Part shown: piece by piece, positions 12,687 to 24,343 of the stretch
Position numbering within the stretch: position 1 is the first letter of the stretch
Layout: every line of letters begins with the position of its first letter
Made by a program: the position numbers and the translations under genes
Notes under the pieces: model-generated
Told to the model about the DNA's origin: nothing
Database searches by the model: none
What the model saw: the letters and a program-made list of their open reading frames with translations, nothing else
NCBI GenBank assembly: GCA_024529925.1
Contig: JAFEUB010000297.1
Span: 280,001 to 344,000 of the forward strand
Length of the DNA stretch: 64,000 nucleotides
Direction of reading: 5' to 3'
Source: Ophthalmolycus amberensis
Taxonomy: Eukaryota; Chordata; Actinopteri; Perciformes; Zoarcidae

Positions 12687-12969
12687 GTGCATGTTTGCGT
12701 GTGTGTGTTTATCAATGTGCATGTGTGCGTGTGTGTGTTTATCTATGTGCATGTTTGCGTGTGTGTGTTTATCAATGTGCATGTGTGCGTGTGTGTGTGT
12801 TTATCTATGTGCATGTGTGTGTGTTCCTCTATGTGCATGTTTGCGTGTGTGTGTTTATCTATGTGCATGTGTGTGTGTGTGTTCATCTATGTGCATGTTC
12901 ACGTGTGTGTGTGTTTATCTATGTGCATGTGTGTGTGTTCCTCTATGTGCATGTTCACGTGTGTGTGTT
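12687..12969 (+). repeat. GT-rich minisatellite, ~30-bp units
   Basis: Each unit has three parts: 'gtgcatgt', then a 'ttgcgtgtgtgtg' or GT-only block, then a T-rich spacer such as 'tttatcaat', 'tttatctat' or 'ttcctctat'. Unit length varies around 26-32 bp through the GT block. Spacer variants alternate early in the array (atcaat/atctat) and change to 'cctctat' and 'tcacg' variants late, so it is a diverging higher-order array. Overlapping open frames in all three plus phases are artefacts. Confidence 0.9.
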
Positions 12970-14873
<1,904 letters not shown>

Positions 14874-15291
14874 ATCTGTTTGGACTCACGTTGCCTTTGG
14901 ATCCGTTTTGTAAAAATTCAGTTTCTTTTTGTTTTCCTATAGTTTCCTCCTGAACTTGCTGCGTCTCCCAGACAAACATGTACAGAAAAGAGCATTCTTT
15001 AGTCTCATGTGGCTCCAACCGCAGAGAGCGTTTCCTCTGGAAATAAACACTCATTTCAATGGCTTGGACAAGACAAACACACTTTGGGTGCCACAGAGGA
15101 ACAGAGAACGAGGCTTCATCATTCACCAGCTGCCTTGTAAATCTTCAGCCAGTCGTTTCAGAGCTGCTGACTAGGAAGGAGGAATGTAAGCATTCCCACC
15201 ACAGACATGCTTTATGTTCCCCATTACAGTGACTAATTGAATGTTTGTCTGTATCTAATGAGGTGGGTTGCCCCTGGAGTATTTGTATATC

Positions 15292-15293
<2 letters not shown>

Positions 15294-15379
<86 letters not shown>
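15294..15379 (+). repeat. (TG)n microsatellite
   Basis: About 43 uninterrupted TG units, only about 420 bp from the larger GT tract upstream. Confidence 0.97.
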
Positions 15380-16161
15380 GACATATTCAAAGAACCACTG
15401 TGTTGAGTCAAGATTTCTTTTTGAATTATCTTAACTCCAGTTTCTCTCAGCGCTGCAGAGCCTTTAAGTGTCTTTTGGCTGAACATAAACTTTAATTATG
15501 ACACCTGACTCATCAAAATTGTAATCTTTAAACAGATAAACAGATTTGTATTTTATTCCATCCATCCATTATCTGTAACTGCTCATCCTGCTCAGGGCCC
15601 CGGCCGGCTGCTTGCTGTGAGGCCACTGCACCGCCGTGCAGCTCCTCATGAAACATCCACATCTTAAATAAAACCATTAACCCTCTCTTGTTCATCAGCA
15701 ATACACTATTTAAATGATGCGTAGAAGGCAACACACAATCAGAGGCATGCCAGCCTAACATTGCCTGAACCTGAGAGTGAACTCTGTGATATGTAGCCGC
15801 TGTACGTACCTCCCAGCACCAACAACAGACACAATGACGGAGCAGCTGGTACATACGGGAGGTCTTATGGTCACCGGCATCAGGGGACCAGAGCAGGACG
15901 ACGTGTGCATGTGGCTCTGTGTGGACTGCATGTAATGACGTGTTCACAATATCACCGTTATTTATTTAAGTTGATAATGTGTGAATGTTGTGTCACTTAA
16001 CAGCCTTTTGCGTTGCCCCCAAGTAACCCCCCAAACATTATTTGTGCAGGTTTAAGCTTTTAAGCTAATTGTAGTGCTCTTCTGTTTCATGCTCAGGTGT
16101 TGATATGTCTACGTGTGCTATTAGAGCATTATATAGAATATGTTTTTATTTTGTTTGTTGT
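15380..16161. other. Non-coding stretch with one repeat scar
   Basis: The 139-codon minus frame (15528-15947) runs through a dispersed-repeat scar and shows no domain. No exon is recognised. Confidence 0.5.
15555..15648 (+). repeat. Internally deleted dispersed repeat
   Basis: 'ccatccatccattatctgta' with 'ctgctcatcctgctcaggg' resembles the start of a very common teleost repeat. The end-like text 'gtgaggccactgcaccgccg' follows after only about 30 bases, whereas the remembered full-length family has a longer middle. This copy therefore appears to have lost its interior. Confidence 0.45.
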
Positions 16162-16201
16162 CAAAAACACCACACTTAAATTGACAAGTGTGGTGTTTTT
16201 G
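16162..16201. repeat. Perfect hairpin, 16-bp arms
   Basis: caaaaacaccacactt and its exact complement aagtgtggtgtttttg flank an 8-base loop (aaattgac). There is no mismatch in the stem. It could be a collapsed transposon or a foldback; no family was recognised. Confidence 0.9.
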
Positions 16202-16636
16202 TGGGACTTTATTTCTGGCTGTATTGAAACATAAAAGTATTTAATTGTTGCAAAGGTAGAGCTGTGAGCATGGTGAGGAGCCTGTCCTGGATCCAGGCGC
16301 TGATTGTCAGTTGTGGAATAATGAATTCATGTTGTCTCTTTCATCACTTTTATTTTGGTAATTGTTCTGACTACAGACTCAAACCTCAAAGGTTCTTGTG
16401 CCGCTTCATCACGGTCTGTGTGTAATGAAGCTCTCAGTACAGTTCAAACACAAACCCCTCTCACTTTGGCTCACCATCATGTCAGCGCAGTAATTGATTC
16501 AAATAAAAGTTGATGAAAACAACTATAAAATTGGTCGAGTTTTAAATTACAGTCATGGCATAAATCCACTGAATTCCTGATGCGACTGCAATAATCAGCT
16601 CAAGTGTGATTCACGTTGAGTGACTCTTCAAGCAAA

Positions 16637-16679
16637 GTCCCACTGTGGACCGCACCGGGTGTGCGGTCCACAGTGGGAC
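16637..16679. repeat. Perfect hairpin, 19-bp GC-rich arms
   Basis: gtcccactgtggaccgcac and its exact complement gtgcggtccacagtgggac are separated by only cgggt. The stem has no mismatch and is GC-rich, so transcribed RNA or extruded DNA would fold very stably. It is shorter than a typical animal pre-miRNA arm pair and has no bulges, so I do not call it a microRNA. Confidence 0.95.
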
Positions 16680-16750
16680 CGAGACGTCTGATCTGGTTGA
16701 GTGAGATTCAGATTTGGTGTAATTTTGTTGTCGCCTCAGTTGTTAAAATT

Positions 16751-16776
16751 CAAACATAACTCTTGGGTTATGTTTG
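16751..16776. repeat. Inverted repeat, 10-bp arms
   Basis: caaacataac and gttatgtttg are exact complements around a 6-base loop. It is the third foldback within about 620 bp. Confidence 0.85.
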
Positions 16777-16852
16777 AGTTCCATTCAGTGGCTCAGTTCA
16801 GATGAACCGTAGGTTTGACTCATTCAGAAACCCACTCTGAGTATGTTTAGAA

Positions 16853-16853
<1 letters not shown>

Positions 16854-16905
<52 letters not shown>
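16854..16905 (+). repeat. (CA)n microsatellite
   Basis: About 26 uninterrupted CA units. Confidence 0.97.
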
Positions 16906-16907
<2 letters not shown>

Positions 16908-17040
16908 GTGCGTATGGTTCCTCTTCAATGTCCACAATTTACGTTTGTTTGCTTATTTCATCACCCAACAGTGCATGAATGCATTTAGCCACGTACTTGT
17001 CTATTGTGTGAATATGTGTGTAAAATGTATCTCTGGCTGA

Positions 17041-17128
17041 GGGTCTGACCCGGGTCATCAGAGGGTCAGACCCGGGTCATCCGAGGGTCTGACCCGGGTC
17101 ATCCGAGGGTCTGACCCGGGTCATCTGA
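17041..17128 (+). repeat. 22-bp minisatellite, 4 copies, palindromic core
   Basis: Four units of exactly 22 bp, each with the palindrome gacccgggtc and differing at two or three positions (gtctg/gtcag; tcaga/ccga/ctga endings). The flanking 'gggtctgaccc' text is also near-palindromic, so each unit can fold back on itself. Confidence 0.95.
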
Positions 17129-18521
17129 GGACGCAGTTATTTCTTAGCAAGCAGGAAGTGGAGGGAAGCGCTGATGTCAGCAGAGTCTGAGGGAGCTCCG
17201 GCACACAGAAGCTGCCTGGTGTGTGTTTACAGCAGCACTATCTATCTACTCCATATCTATGGTCTTGAGTCTGCATAATCATATCAGCACTGATCTAAAA
17301 AGCCACACATGTTGCAGCGATATCTATTTAGAAGCTGGATTTATTGCATCTAAGTTCCCCCCAGAGAGCTGTGTGTGTCTGTGTGTTTGTTTGGGCATGT
17401 GTGTGTGTGTGTGTGTGTGTTGGTTTGTCAATACTTATCTGAGATCCCTTGTGTTCCAGGCCTAGTTGGGGTGTAATTCCAGCTGATCTTAATCTATTTC
17501 CTTCACTCTGCTCTCCCAGTAAAGAAGAAGTGAAAGTATAATGATAGGGCCGGGGGTCGTTTCCTCCTGCTGATGGCTGCTAATAGGTTTCGTGACAGAT
17601 CATTTGGGTCTAATGATGTGGTTGGCGGCCTCTCACACTTGCTCTGGGGTCAGACTCACTATTGGAGATGCTCCTGTCAATATGTGCTCAAGTCATGGGC
17701 TTCCTGTCCAGTGAGGTTTCGTTCGACAGGCAGAATGAAAGGAGTCGTGCAGGGTTTGTGCTAAGCTACATTACTGCACCGCTGACCTCGCATATGAAAC
17801 ATTCCCCTCTGGAGCTCAGTCATTGAATCCAATGAGAGGTCAGAACAGACGTGAAACCTGTTTTTCCCAAATGTTTTTTCTGGCGACCCACTGTTCAAAA
17901 ATGGACAAACCATCATGTCCCAGTTCACAGTAGGCCTCTTGTGAGTAAATTAACATTCTGTGTTGAATCAGGAGACTCTAACGTTCCTCGAATAAATACA
18001 TCAAAACAAACTGTATTTACATGTTTTCCGTATTTCTTCCGACCATTTGAGGTTTGACTGGTGTTCTGTATATTATGTCATCTGGTTAATTCCTCAGTGA
18101 CAGTTGCATAACGGCCTGAATTAACACAACCGACCACTGAACTCAAAGAACCAACACCTAGATGTGTATCAATTCATTTAACATTTTAGAAACGTCCACT
18201 TTTTGCGCATCCACACTGAATTTTCTATATAAACTGATTATTATCTGTCAGATTATATTTTTTTCTTCCGATGTTTGAACAATAGCTGCAAAATTTAAAA
18301 AAGTGTCAGACCTGCAAAATTTTAATTCAGAGACTAGACCCTCCAAAAAAAATACATAATCCACTTTACGCTTGTCAGCACATTTCATGGAGCATCCAGA
18401 GGATCCTTGTCAACCCATGAAGCCGTGGATCCCGTGGCAATGTCACATTCATCAGGAATTTAAATGACTCTACCCATGAGCTGGACCACAGAAGAGCCAC
18501 GGCAGGGCAGCAGAGTGTATT
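17129..18521. other. Non-coding stretch, no gene seen
   Basis: It contains a short (TG)n at 17398-17421 and the text 'ttctggcgacccactgttca' near 17878, which recalls a common fish repeat but is too short to call. The open frames are small and featureless. Confidence 0.5.
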
Positions 18522-19080
18522 TAGGGCTGGGCAATTAACCAATTTTATTTTCAACTTCGTTATTGGCTTCCAACGATTATGAAAACAACATAATTGAGAT
18601 AAATGATTGTTGTGCCACATTATGATTTGCAATGACGCTCTGTTTTCGTCTTGTGTTATTTCCTCCATGGTGCTCTTAGGTCGGCTTGGAATGGTCCGGG
18701 ATGGAGGTGGATAGCGAGCCGTACAGAACCCCTCGCCTGGACCTCGCCCCTTCACGGGGCTCTCACCCTGTGGAGAGGCAACCCGCCCGACCCATCATGA
18801 AGCACTGGCGCTGTCTCGTTGACCGTGCTTCAGGGGCGTGACTTTTTACATCGATACAGTCAATGTATTTATGATTAAATCAACATGAGCACAACATTCT
18901 TCAAAGATCTAGTCTCCTAATATTTCACTCAAAGTGCATCAGATCGATGTATTTAACTTTACAATTTACACAATTTTCTTTCAACATGCATGTTTCCAAA
19001 GTCAAGGAGTGATCGTGTTAATAATCTCAATATTACCAACTTAATCGTGACTGTGATTTTAGCCATAATCAAGCACTGAG
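18522..19080 (+). mobile_element. Old 'tagggctgggcaatta' DNA transposon remnant
   Basis: The left end tagggctgggcaattaacc and the following 'ttggcttccaacgattatg' resemble a common teleost non-autonomous DNA transposon. Text near 19040-19075 (ttaatcgtgactgtgatttt, agccataatc) resembles its right part in the expected orientation. Between them lies a distinct GC-rich block (about 18675-18840) unlike the AT-rich flanks, perhaps a nested insertion. The right terminus is degraded and no 8-bp target duplication could be matched. Confidence 0.45.
18675..18840. other. GC-rich island inside a transposon remnant
   Basis: A GC- and CpG-rich block with no recognised homology, sharply different from the AT-rich DNA on both sides. 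The minus-strand frame at 18375-18755 overlaps it but has no domain. Confidence 0.4.
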
Positions 19081-19480
19081 CGCCTTGAATATGCCCATGT
19101 ACCATCTGCGCTGCCTGCATGTCATGGTCCCCTTCATTTTGTGGGTTTTCATTTATTTTGGTCTTCTCTGCCTGTGACTCAGGTGTTAGTTTATTTATGA
19201 TTGATGACTCACTGGTAGGATAGAAAACATGGTCCTCCCCTGTGCCAAACTACTCTCCTCATACACAAGCCCCAATGCCTAATCTGACCCCTCCAAAATC
19301 ATCTTGGCAATAACACACAGGCACGAAACACTGTGTATTATCTGTGCTCCATTTAGAAAGAAGTTGACCTGCTGCAGACGTGGGAGGAAACAGCGGTTAA
19401 GTTTTGTGATGCTTGAATCTCGAGAGTAGACCACGGTGATTTATGAGCTTTGTCTGAGTGTGTTTGTCTGTTATGAACCT

Positions 19481-19566
19481 GTGTGTGTGTGTGTGTTTGT
19501 GTGTTTGTGTGTGTGTGTGTGTGTGTTGTGTGTTTGTGTGTGTGTGTGTGTAGGTGTGTGTGTGTA
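19481..19566 (+). repeat. (GT)n interrupted by TTTG
   Basis: GT array with several gtttgt and gttgtg interruptions. The His/Thr minus-strand frames over it are artefacts. Confidence 0.9.
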
Positions 19567-19859
19567 AGTGTAAGCAAGGCTGCGCTCTACTTTTAAAGTC
19601 ATGCCACCAGCCGTCCATCTCCTGCTTCCAATGCTGAATCACACAGATGTGCACACTAAACCAAAGAGACTGAAACACTCTTTCAAGCCCCTCCAGTCTT
19701 CCCTAGACACGGACTAGTTACGTGTTATTATTGTAACTACTGCTACTGTAGGGACCAGAGGACCCGGCGCATTCTCCCCACAGCAAGTGTAGAAGTTAAA
19801 TCAACTTTAGCAGTTTTCTAAATCAAATTCTGCACCGGCACTGATAAGAGATAAGAGAG

Positions 19860-19860
19860 C

Positions 19861-19893
<33 letters not shown>
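19860..19893 (+). repeat. (TG)n-(AG)n compound microsatellite
   Basis: About 10 TG units switch directly to about 6 AG units. Confidence 0.92.
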
Positions 19894-20975
19894 ACATTTT
19901 AATTGGCTTTAATTGATTGACCATTATCCTGACGCGGTATTTTAGAATTAAAGTCAAGAAGCCACACCTCTTATTCTGGTAATTGTGGTCATCATTAATC
20001 GGAGAAGCAGTAGGTTGATCAGACAGGTTTCTCTCAGTGTGAAACTATCAATCTGTCTGTTGTAAACACCAATTACAGTTTACTGACCACATTGTGGTTG
20101 AACTTTGATGTTGCGTAATACTGTGGTCGTGGGCTCAGTTTCCTTGTGTGATAACAAACTTGTATCTTAGAAAGTGAAGTGTTGAGCGGAGCACTCCAGT
20201 CGCTCTTGCATTAGCTGATCGGCATCAGCTGGTTTTATTCTTGTTTCATCACCACTGGCTCATTCACAGCTGTCTGGATATTAGCTGACTAATTACGTCC
20301 AATCATATGAAACTTCATGGCCATTATAATCTGACACGTTGTGCTGTCACTTTGCTGATCTGCTAATGCAAACTCTGCTTACTACCCAACCGCCTCATAA
20401 TGTGTTTATAGATTTAGAGTTTTGCATGAGAGAGCTACAGGCCAACGCCACACGTGAAGATCATCAGAGAGCGGTGCTGTTTCAACGGCGTCTCAGCAGC
20501 TTAGATTTGACCTTTTTCTTCATTCAGCTGATGACTGTGTTTATATTGTATGGACCCAGAAGCAAAATAAATATGCTGCACACTATTTCTTTGGTGCATT
20601 TGGCTGGGCCTTACACGGTGCACCTTTAAACAAGTAAGATAGTTAATAAGAGAGTAACGATATTTCCAAAAATGTTGCACTGATCCCTGAAGGCTGTTTG
20701 TTCTCCCAGCAGAATCATCATTCATGTTGGGCTCCCTCAAACAGAAGAGCCTCTTTTAGCCAAATATGTAACCAAAGAGTTCACTCCCTAAAGTGTCTCT
20801 GACTGACTTACTCTGGTGAATACAATGTTATTATAAACAATGGAAATAATTTCCTGAACTATAAAAATGAGATCAAAGATGTAATGATCTGCAGTTACCT
20901 TTTAACACACCGTACTTTCCGTTAGATGAGTGAGTGAATTTGTTTACTTTAGTACCAGCATCATTGTGTGCAGAA

Positions 20976-20976
<1 letters not shown>

Positions 20977-21006
<30 letters not shown>

Positions 21007-21019
21007 TGTGTGTGTGTGT
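20977..21019 (+). repeat. (GT)n microsatellite with one TATG step
   Basis: About 20 GT units with a single 'gtatgt' interruption. Confidence 0.92.
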
Positions 21020-22480
21020 AGTCGTGGTTACAGAGTGGATCCTGTTCAGCAGCTGTGTAGGTGGATGTTGAACTCACGTGGCTCCCCAGTGTTGTCGTTT
21101 TCAGCCTGAGCTCTGTATCACTCTCCCTGACACTGATGTTCTGGTAATAAGTTTTAACAAATAGAATCTCTTTCAGCAATGGAATCTCACTCAACACCGA
21201 GCTACACCAGCTAAAGTGCATGTGTTTGGCAAGTGTCCTGTGCTGAGTCAATAGCGGTATCAGTAACATCATTTCATTCGCATCTTGCTCATGAAATGAA
21301 ATCCCTGAATATTTCCTCAGTTGAAGAGGTTGTAGCTCTGCTGTGTTTGCTTTAAGTGATGAACTCTATTGAGACATGAAAGCATTCAAATTGTAGCTCA
21401 ACAATGAACTACCAATAATATTAAGGTATGAAGACATTTTTCATTAAAAACAATCTTATGTAACCGTAAGAAATAAAATAATACTTTCACAAAAAACCAC
21501 TGCGTGAAGCTATAAAGACATGAATAAAAAACAACACTGAGGGAAACTAAACAGTGAGAGTTATGTCATCGTCTGCACGACTTTGTGAAGTGAATCCCTC
21601 CACTTCATCCCTCCAGTAATAACTGCATGACGGCCTCACCATCACGCAGTAATAACTGCACGAAGGCCTCACCATCATGCAGTAATAACTGCACGAAGGC
21701 CTCACCATCACGTAGTAATAACTGCACGAAGGCCTCACCATCACGCAGTAATAACTGCATGAAGGCCTCACCATCACGCAGTAATAACTGCATGAAGGCC
21801 TCACCATCATGTAGTAATAACTGCATGAAGGCCTCACCATCACGTAGTAATAACTGCATGAAGGCCTCACCATCACGCAGTAATAACTGCATGAAGGCCT
21901 CACCATCACGCACTAATAACTGCATGAAGGCCTCACCATCACGCAGTAATAACTGCATGAAGGCCTCACCATCACGCAGTAATAACTGCAGGAAGGCCTC
22001 ACCATCACGCAGTAATAACTGCACGAAGGCCTCACCATCATGCAGTAATAACTGCATGACGGCCTCACCATCACGCAGTAATAACTGCATGACGGCCTCA
22101 CCATCACGCAGTAATAACTGCATGAAGGCCTCGCCATCACGCAGTAATAACTGCATGAAGGCCTCGCCATCACGCAGTAATAACTGCATGAAGGCCTCGC
22201 CATCACGCAGTAATAACTGCATGAAGGCCTCGCCATCATGCAGTAATAACTGCATGAAGGCCTCACCATCACGCAGTAATAACTGCATGAAGGCCTCACC
22301 ATCACGCAGTAATAACTGCATGAAGGCCTCGCCATCATGCAGTAATAACTGCATGAAGGCCTCACCATCACGCAGTAATAACTGCATGAAGGCCTCACCA
22401 TCACGCAGTAATAACTGCATGAAGGCCTCACCATCACGCAGTAATAACTGCATGAAGGCCTCACCATCACGCAGTAATAA

Positions 22481-22507
22481 CTGCATGATGGTGAGGCCTT
22501 CATGCAG
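22481..22507 (-). repeat. Minisatellite unit with inverted core (1)
   Basis: The unit reads ctgcatgatggtgaggcctt then catgcag, the reverse complement of the usual core (aaggcctcaccatca) between near-complementary arms ctgcatga and tcacgcag/tcatgcag. Inversion between those arms is the simplest explanation. Confidence 0.9.
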
Positions 22508-22645
22508 TAATAACTGCATGAAGGCCTCACCATCACGCAGTAATAACTGCATGAAGGCCTCACCATCACGCAGTAATAACTGCATGAAGGCCTCACCATC
22601 ACGCAGTAATAACTGCATGAAGGCCTCACCATCACGCAGTAATAA

Positions 22646-22672
22646 CTGCATGATGGTGAGGCCTTCATGCAG
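22646..22672 (-). repeat. Minisatellite unit with inverted core (2)
   Basis: The same inverted variant as at 22481, exactly 165 bp (five units) downstream. One inversion followed by duplication of a five-unit block would explain both. Confidence 0.9.
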
Positions 22673-22713
22673 TAATAACTGCATGAAGGCCTCACCATCA
22701 CGCAGTAATAACT

Positions 22714-24178
22714 ATATTGCTTCTTGCATGGGTGGAAATCAGATTTTGAAATTGGGCAGATCACGATTTTGGGTGAACACTAACACCCCTCACCTGTCTT
22801 ACATCACACATTTGGAACCATGGTGTGTGTTTTCTTATCAAACATAAGTTAAGTTGTTTCTTTGACATTGATGTACCTCTTGTTTTGTATACGTCACCCT
22901 TATTACTGTAGAGTTTACCAGGATCCTCTGTGTTTCTGAAGTCAGTGAGTGTGGGTCTGACTGTGCAGCCAGTCAGACATCCTCTCCATTCCTGGGCCTC
23001 ATGCCAAGGACACGCATGTGATCTCCCCCTTTAACACTCGTATTGCTTGGGAGACAGAGAAACAGAGACAGCAGCAGTATTTTCCGTCCATTATACGTAA
23101 CTTCACCACTTCTCTTCCTTCTCTAAATAATACTTCCTCAAATATTTTATCTAATCCATTTAATCAGCCTGCATGTGACATTCTGAACATTTTTACCTTT
23201 AATAGTGTTTGTCTTGTGGTAACTTTCTAAAACCTTAATTTGTGTACATCTGGTATGTATTTGTTTAGTTTGTCATAGTCTATACTACGCTAAATAGTCA
23301 GAATCTAAAGTTAACTCTCCCTCTGTGTGTTAATGTTTGTGCGTCGGTGGTTCCCTCTCTGGGGTCCACTTGACCATGTCCCTCGGACAAAAATAAACCA
23401 AACAAAACAGAGTTCGGCAGTATATTTTCCTTTTTATTTAATCAGTTTTATCTGTTATTGGTCCCTGTTTTTTCTAATTTGTGTCTTTCTGACCTTTATT
23501 TCTTAATCTCTCTCTTTCTCCCTTAGACATTATTACATATATTTCTGCTTCCTCTTTCTCCTTTTGCTTTAAACAAGTTTTGAGTTAATAACATTTTTGT
23601 AGGCTGAAACTGCCTTTTTCAGGGAACACATTTGATCCATTCTTTCAATTGTTTGGTAGTGTGATTATCTTTGTCCCGCATATATTTTATTATTGAAGGT
23701 AAGACCTTGGCATCAAGCTGCTCAGACTCACTTTGACTTTTACCCATTTCATCTAATTTGTCGTTTACAGTATCTTCAAAACACTCGTGTCAAGACTTAG
23801 TTCAACTTGAATGGATACACCAAACCTTTAAATACTACACGTTAGCCAGGACACATCTGTCCAACACCCTTACGAAACTTAAGTGCGAGATTACAAGTTT
23901 ATCACTTCAAAGTGTCTGTTATAGCACAAAATAATTTTTCACAAGTGGAATTCTTTTTTTTTCCAGTTCCAGGATCAGAGCGGCAATCTGGAGCCCGTCT
24001 GAGGACAGCCTCTCACCTTCTGGGAGGAATCAGCTATTATTTGCGCGCTTCTGTCGTCCAACAGAGTTCAGATTACTCGTCTGATCCCCGCGTTTTACAA
24101 GTTACAATTGTGCTGTTACTTCTGATACATTATTGGATAGTTCTTATTATACTTGAAATAGTATAATATGATAAAAAT
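22714..24178. other. AT-rich stretch, no gene recognised
   Basis: Pyrimidine- and T-rich DNA with small open frames. Proximity to the integrase scrap and the LTR element makes degraded retroelement sequence likely, but I recognise no domain or LTR end here. Confidence 0.4.
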
Positions 24179-24343
24179 TTTAACCATGTCTACGTAGTTC
24201 ATGACTAAGTGTTTGAACGGCTCTTTTGGGACTGGGATGTGTCCCACTGGTGTTTTTAAGCTTTTCCGCACATTGTTCTGAGCACAGATTTTACATTGGT
24301 GACAGTACCATTGTCTCTTTAACCTTTTCAGTACTTCCCCCCT
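24179..24343 (-). pseudogene. Retroelement integrase fragment (zinc finger to core)
   Basis: On the minus strand an open stretch carries a Cys-x-x-Cys pair (CKIC, codons near 24285-24295), followed by AQNN, a basic stretch, and GHIPVPKEPFKHL then VMNYVDM. This order is what retroviral-type and Ty3-like integrases show between the HHCC zinc finger and the start of the catalytic core. By that alignment the first catalytic Asp of the D,D-35-E triad falls at the Asn of MNY, so the residue appears substituted. A stop lies close upstream and similarity ends just after VDMVK, so both sides are truncated. The His pair of the finger is not evident. It runs opposite to the LTR element downstream and is probably from a different, older insertion. 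Confidence 0.6.

Larger units (their letters stand above)
19081..21613. other. Non-coding stretch with GT microsatellites
   Basis: Microsatellites are annotated separately. The remainder is AT-rich and unique-looking. The plus frame at 20339-20629 (96 codons) has no domain signal. Confidence 0.5.
21614..22713 (+). repeat. 33-bp minisatellite, 33 units plus 11 bp
   Basis: Units begin cagtaataactgc, continue with atgaaggcctcaccatcac and end in g. From 21614 to 22702 is exactly 33 x 33 bp with no net indel, followed by a partial cagtaataact. Substitutions concentrate at a few positions (atg/acg, aagg/acgg, tcacc/tcgcc, cacg/catg). Because 33 is a multiple of three, frames of 406 codons (plus) and 359 and 283 codons (minus) remain open; they are repeat artefacts, not genes. 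Two units (22481 and 22646) carry an inverted core. Confidence 0.98.

Noticed and set aside
16637..16679. MicroRNA precursor
   Set aside because: The stem is a perfect 19 bp with a 5-base loop, too short and lacking the bulged, longer stem of animal pre-miRNAs; no support without small-RNA data.
21614..22713. CRISPR-like array
   Set aside because: Units are contiguous 33-mers with no unique spacers, and the genome context is vertebrate.
21605..22847. Open frames of 406, 359 and 283 codons on both strands as repeat proteins
   Set aside because: They are produced by a 33-bp tandem unit without stops; frames are open on both strands at once and the edges run into unique non-coding DNA.
23441..23469. 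Possible remnant of the 5' LTR: 'gttattggtccctgtt' also occurs in the 3' LTR at 30605-30620, with 'agttttatc' before it in both
   Set aside because: The exact match is only 16 bp and the flanks do not align further; a match of this length in 64 kb can arise by chance. A pairwise alignment of 23.2-23.7 kb with 30.4-30.75 kb would decide it.
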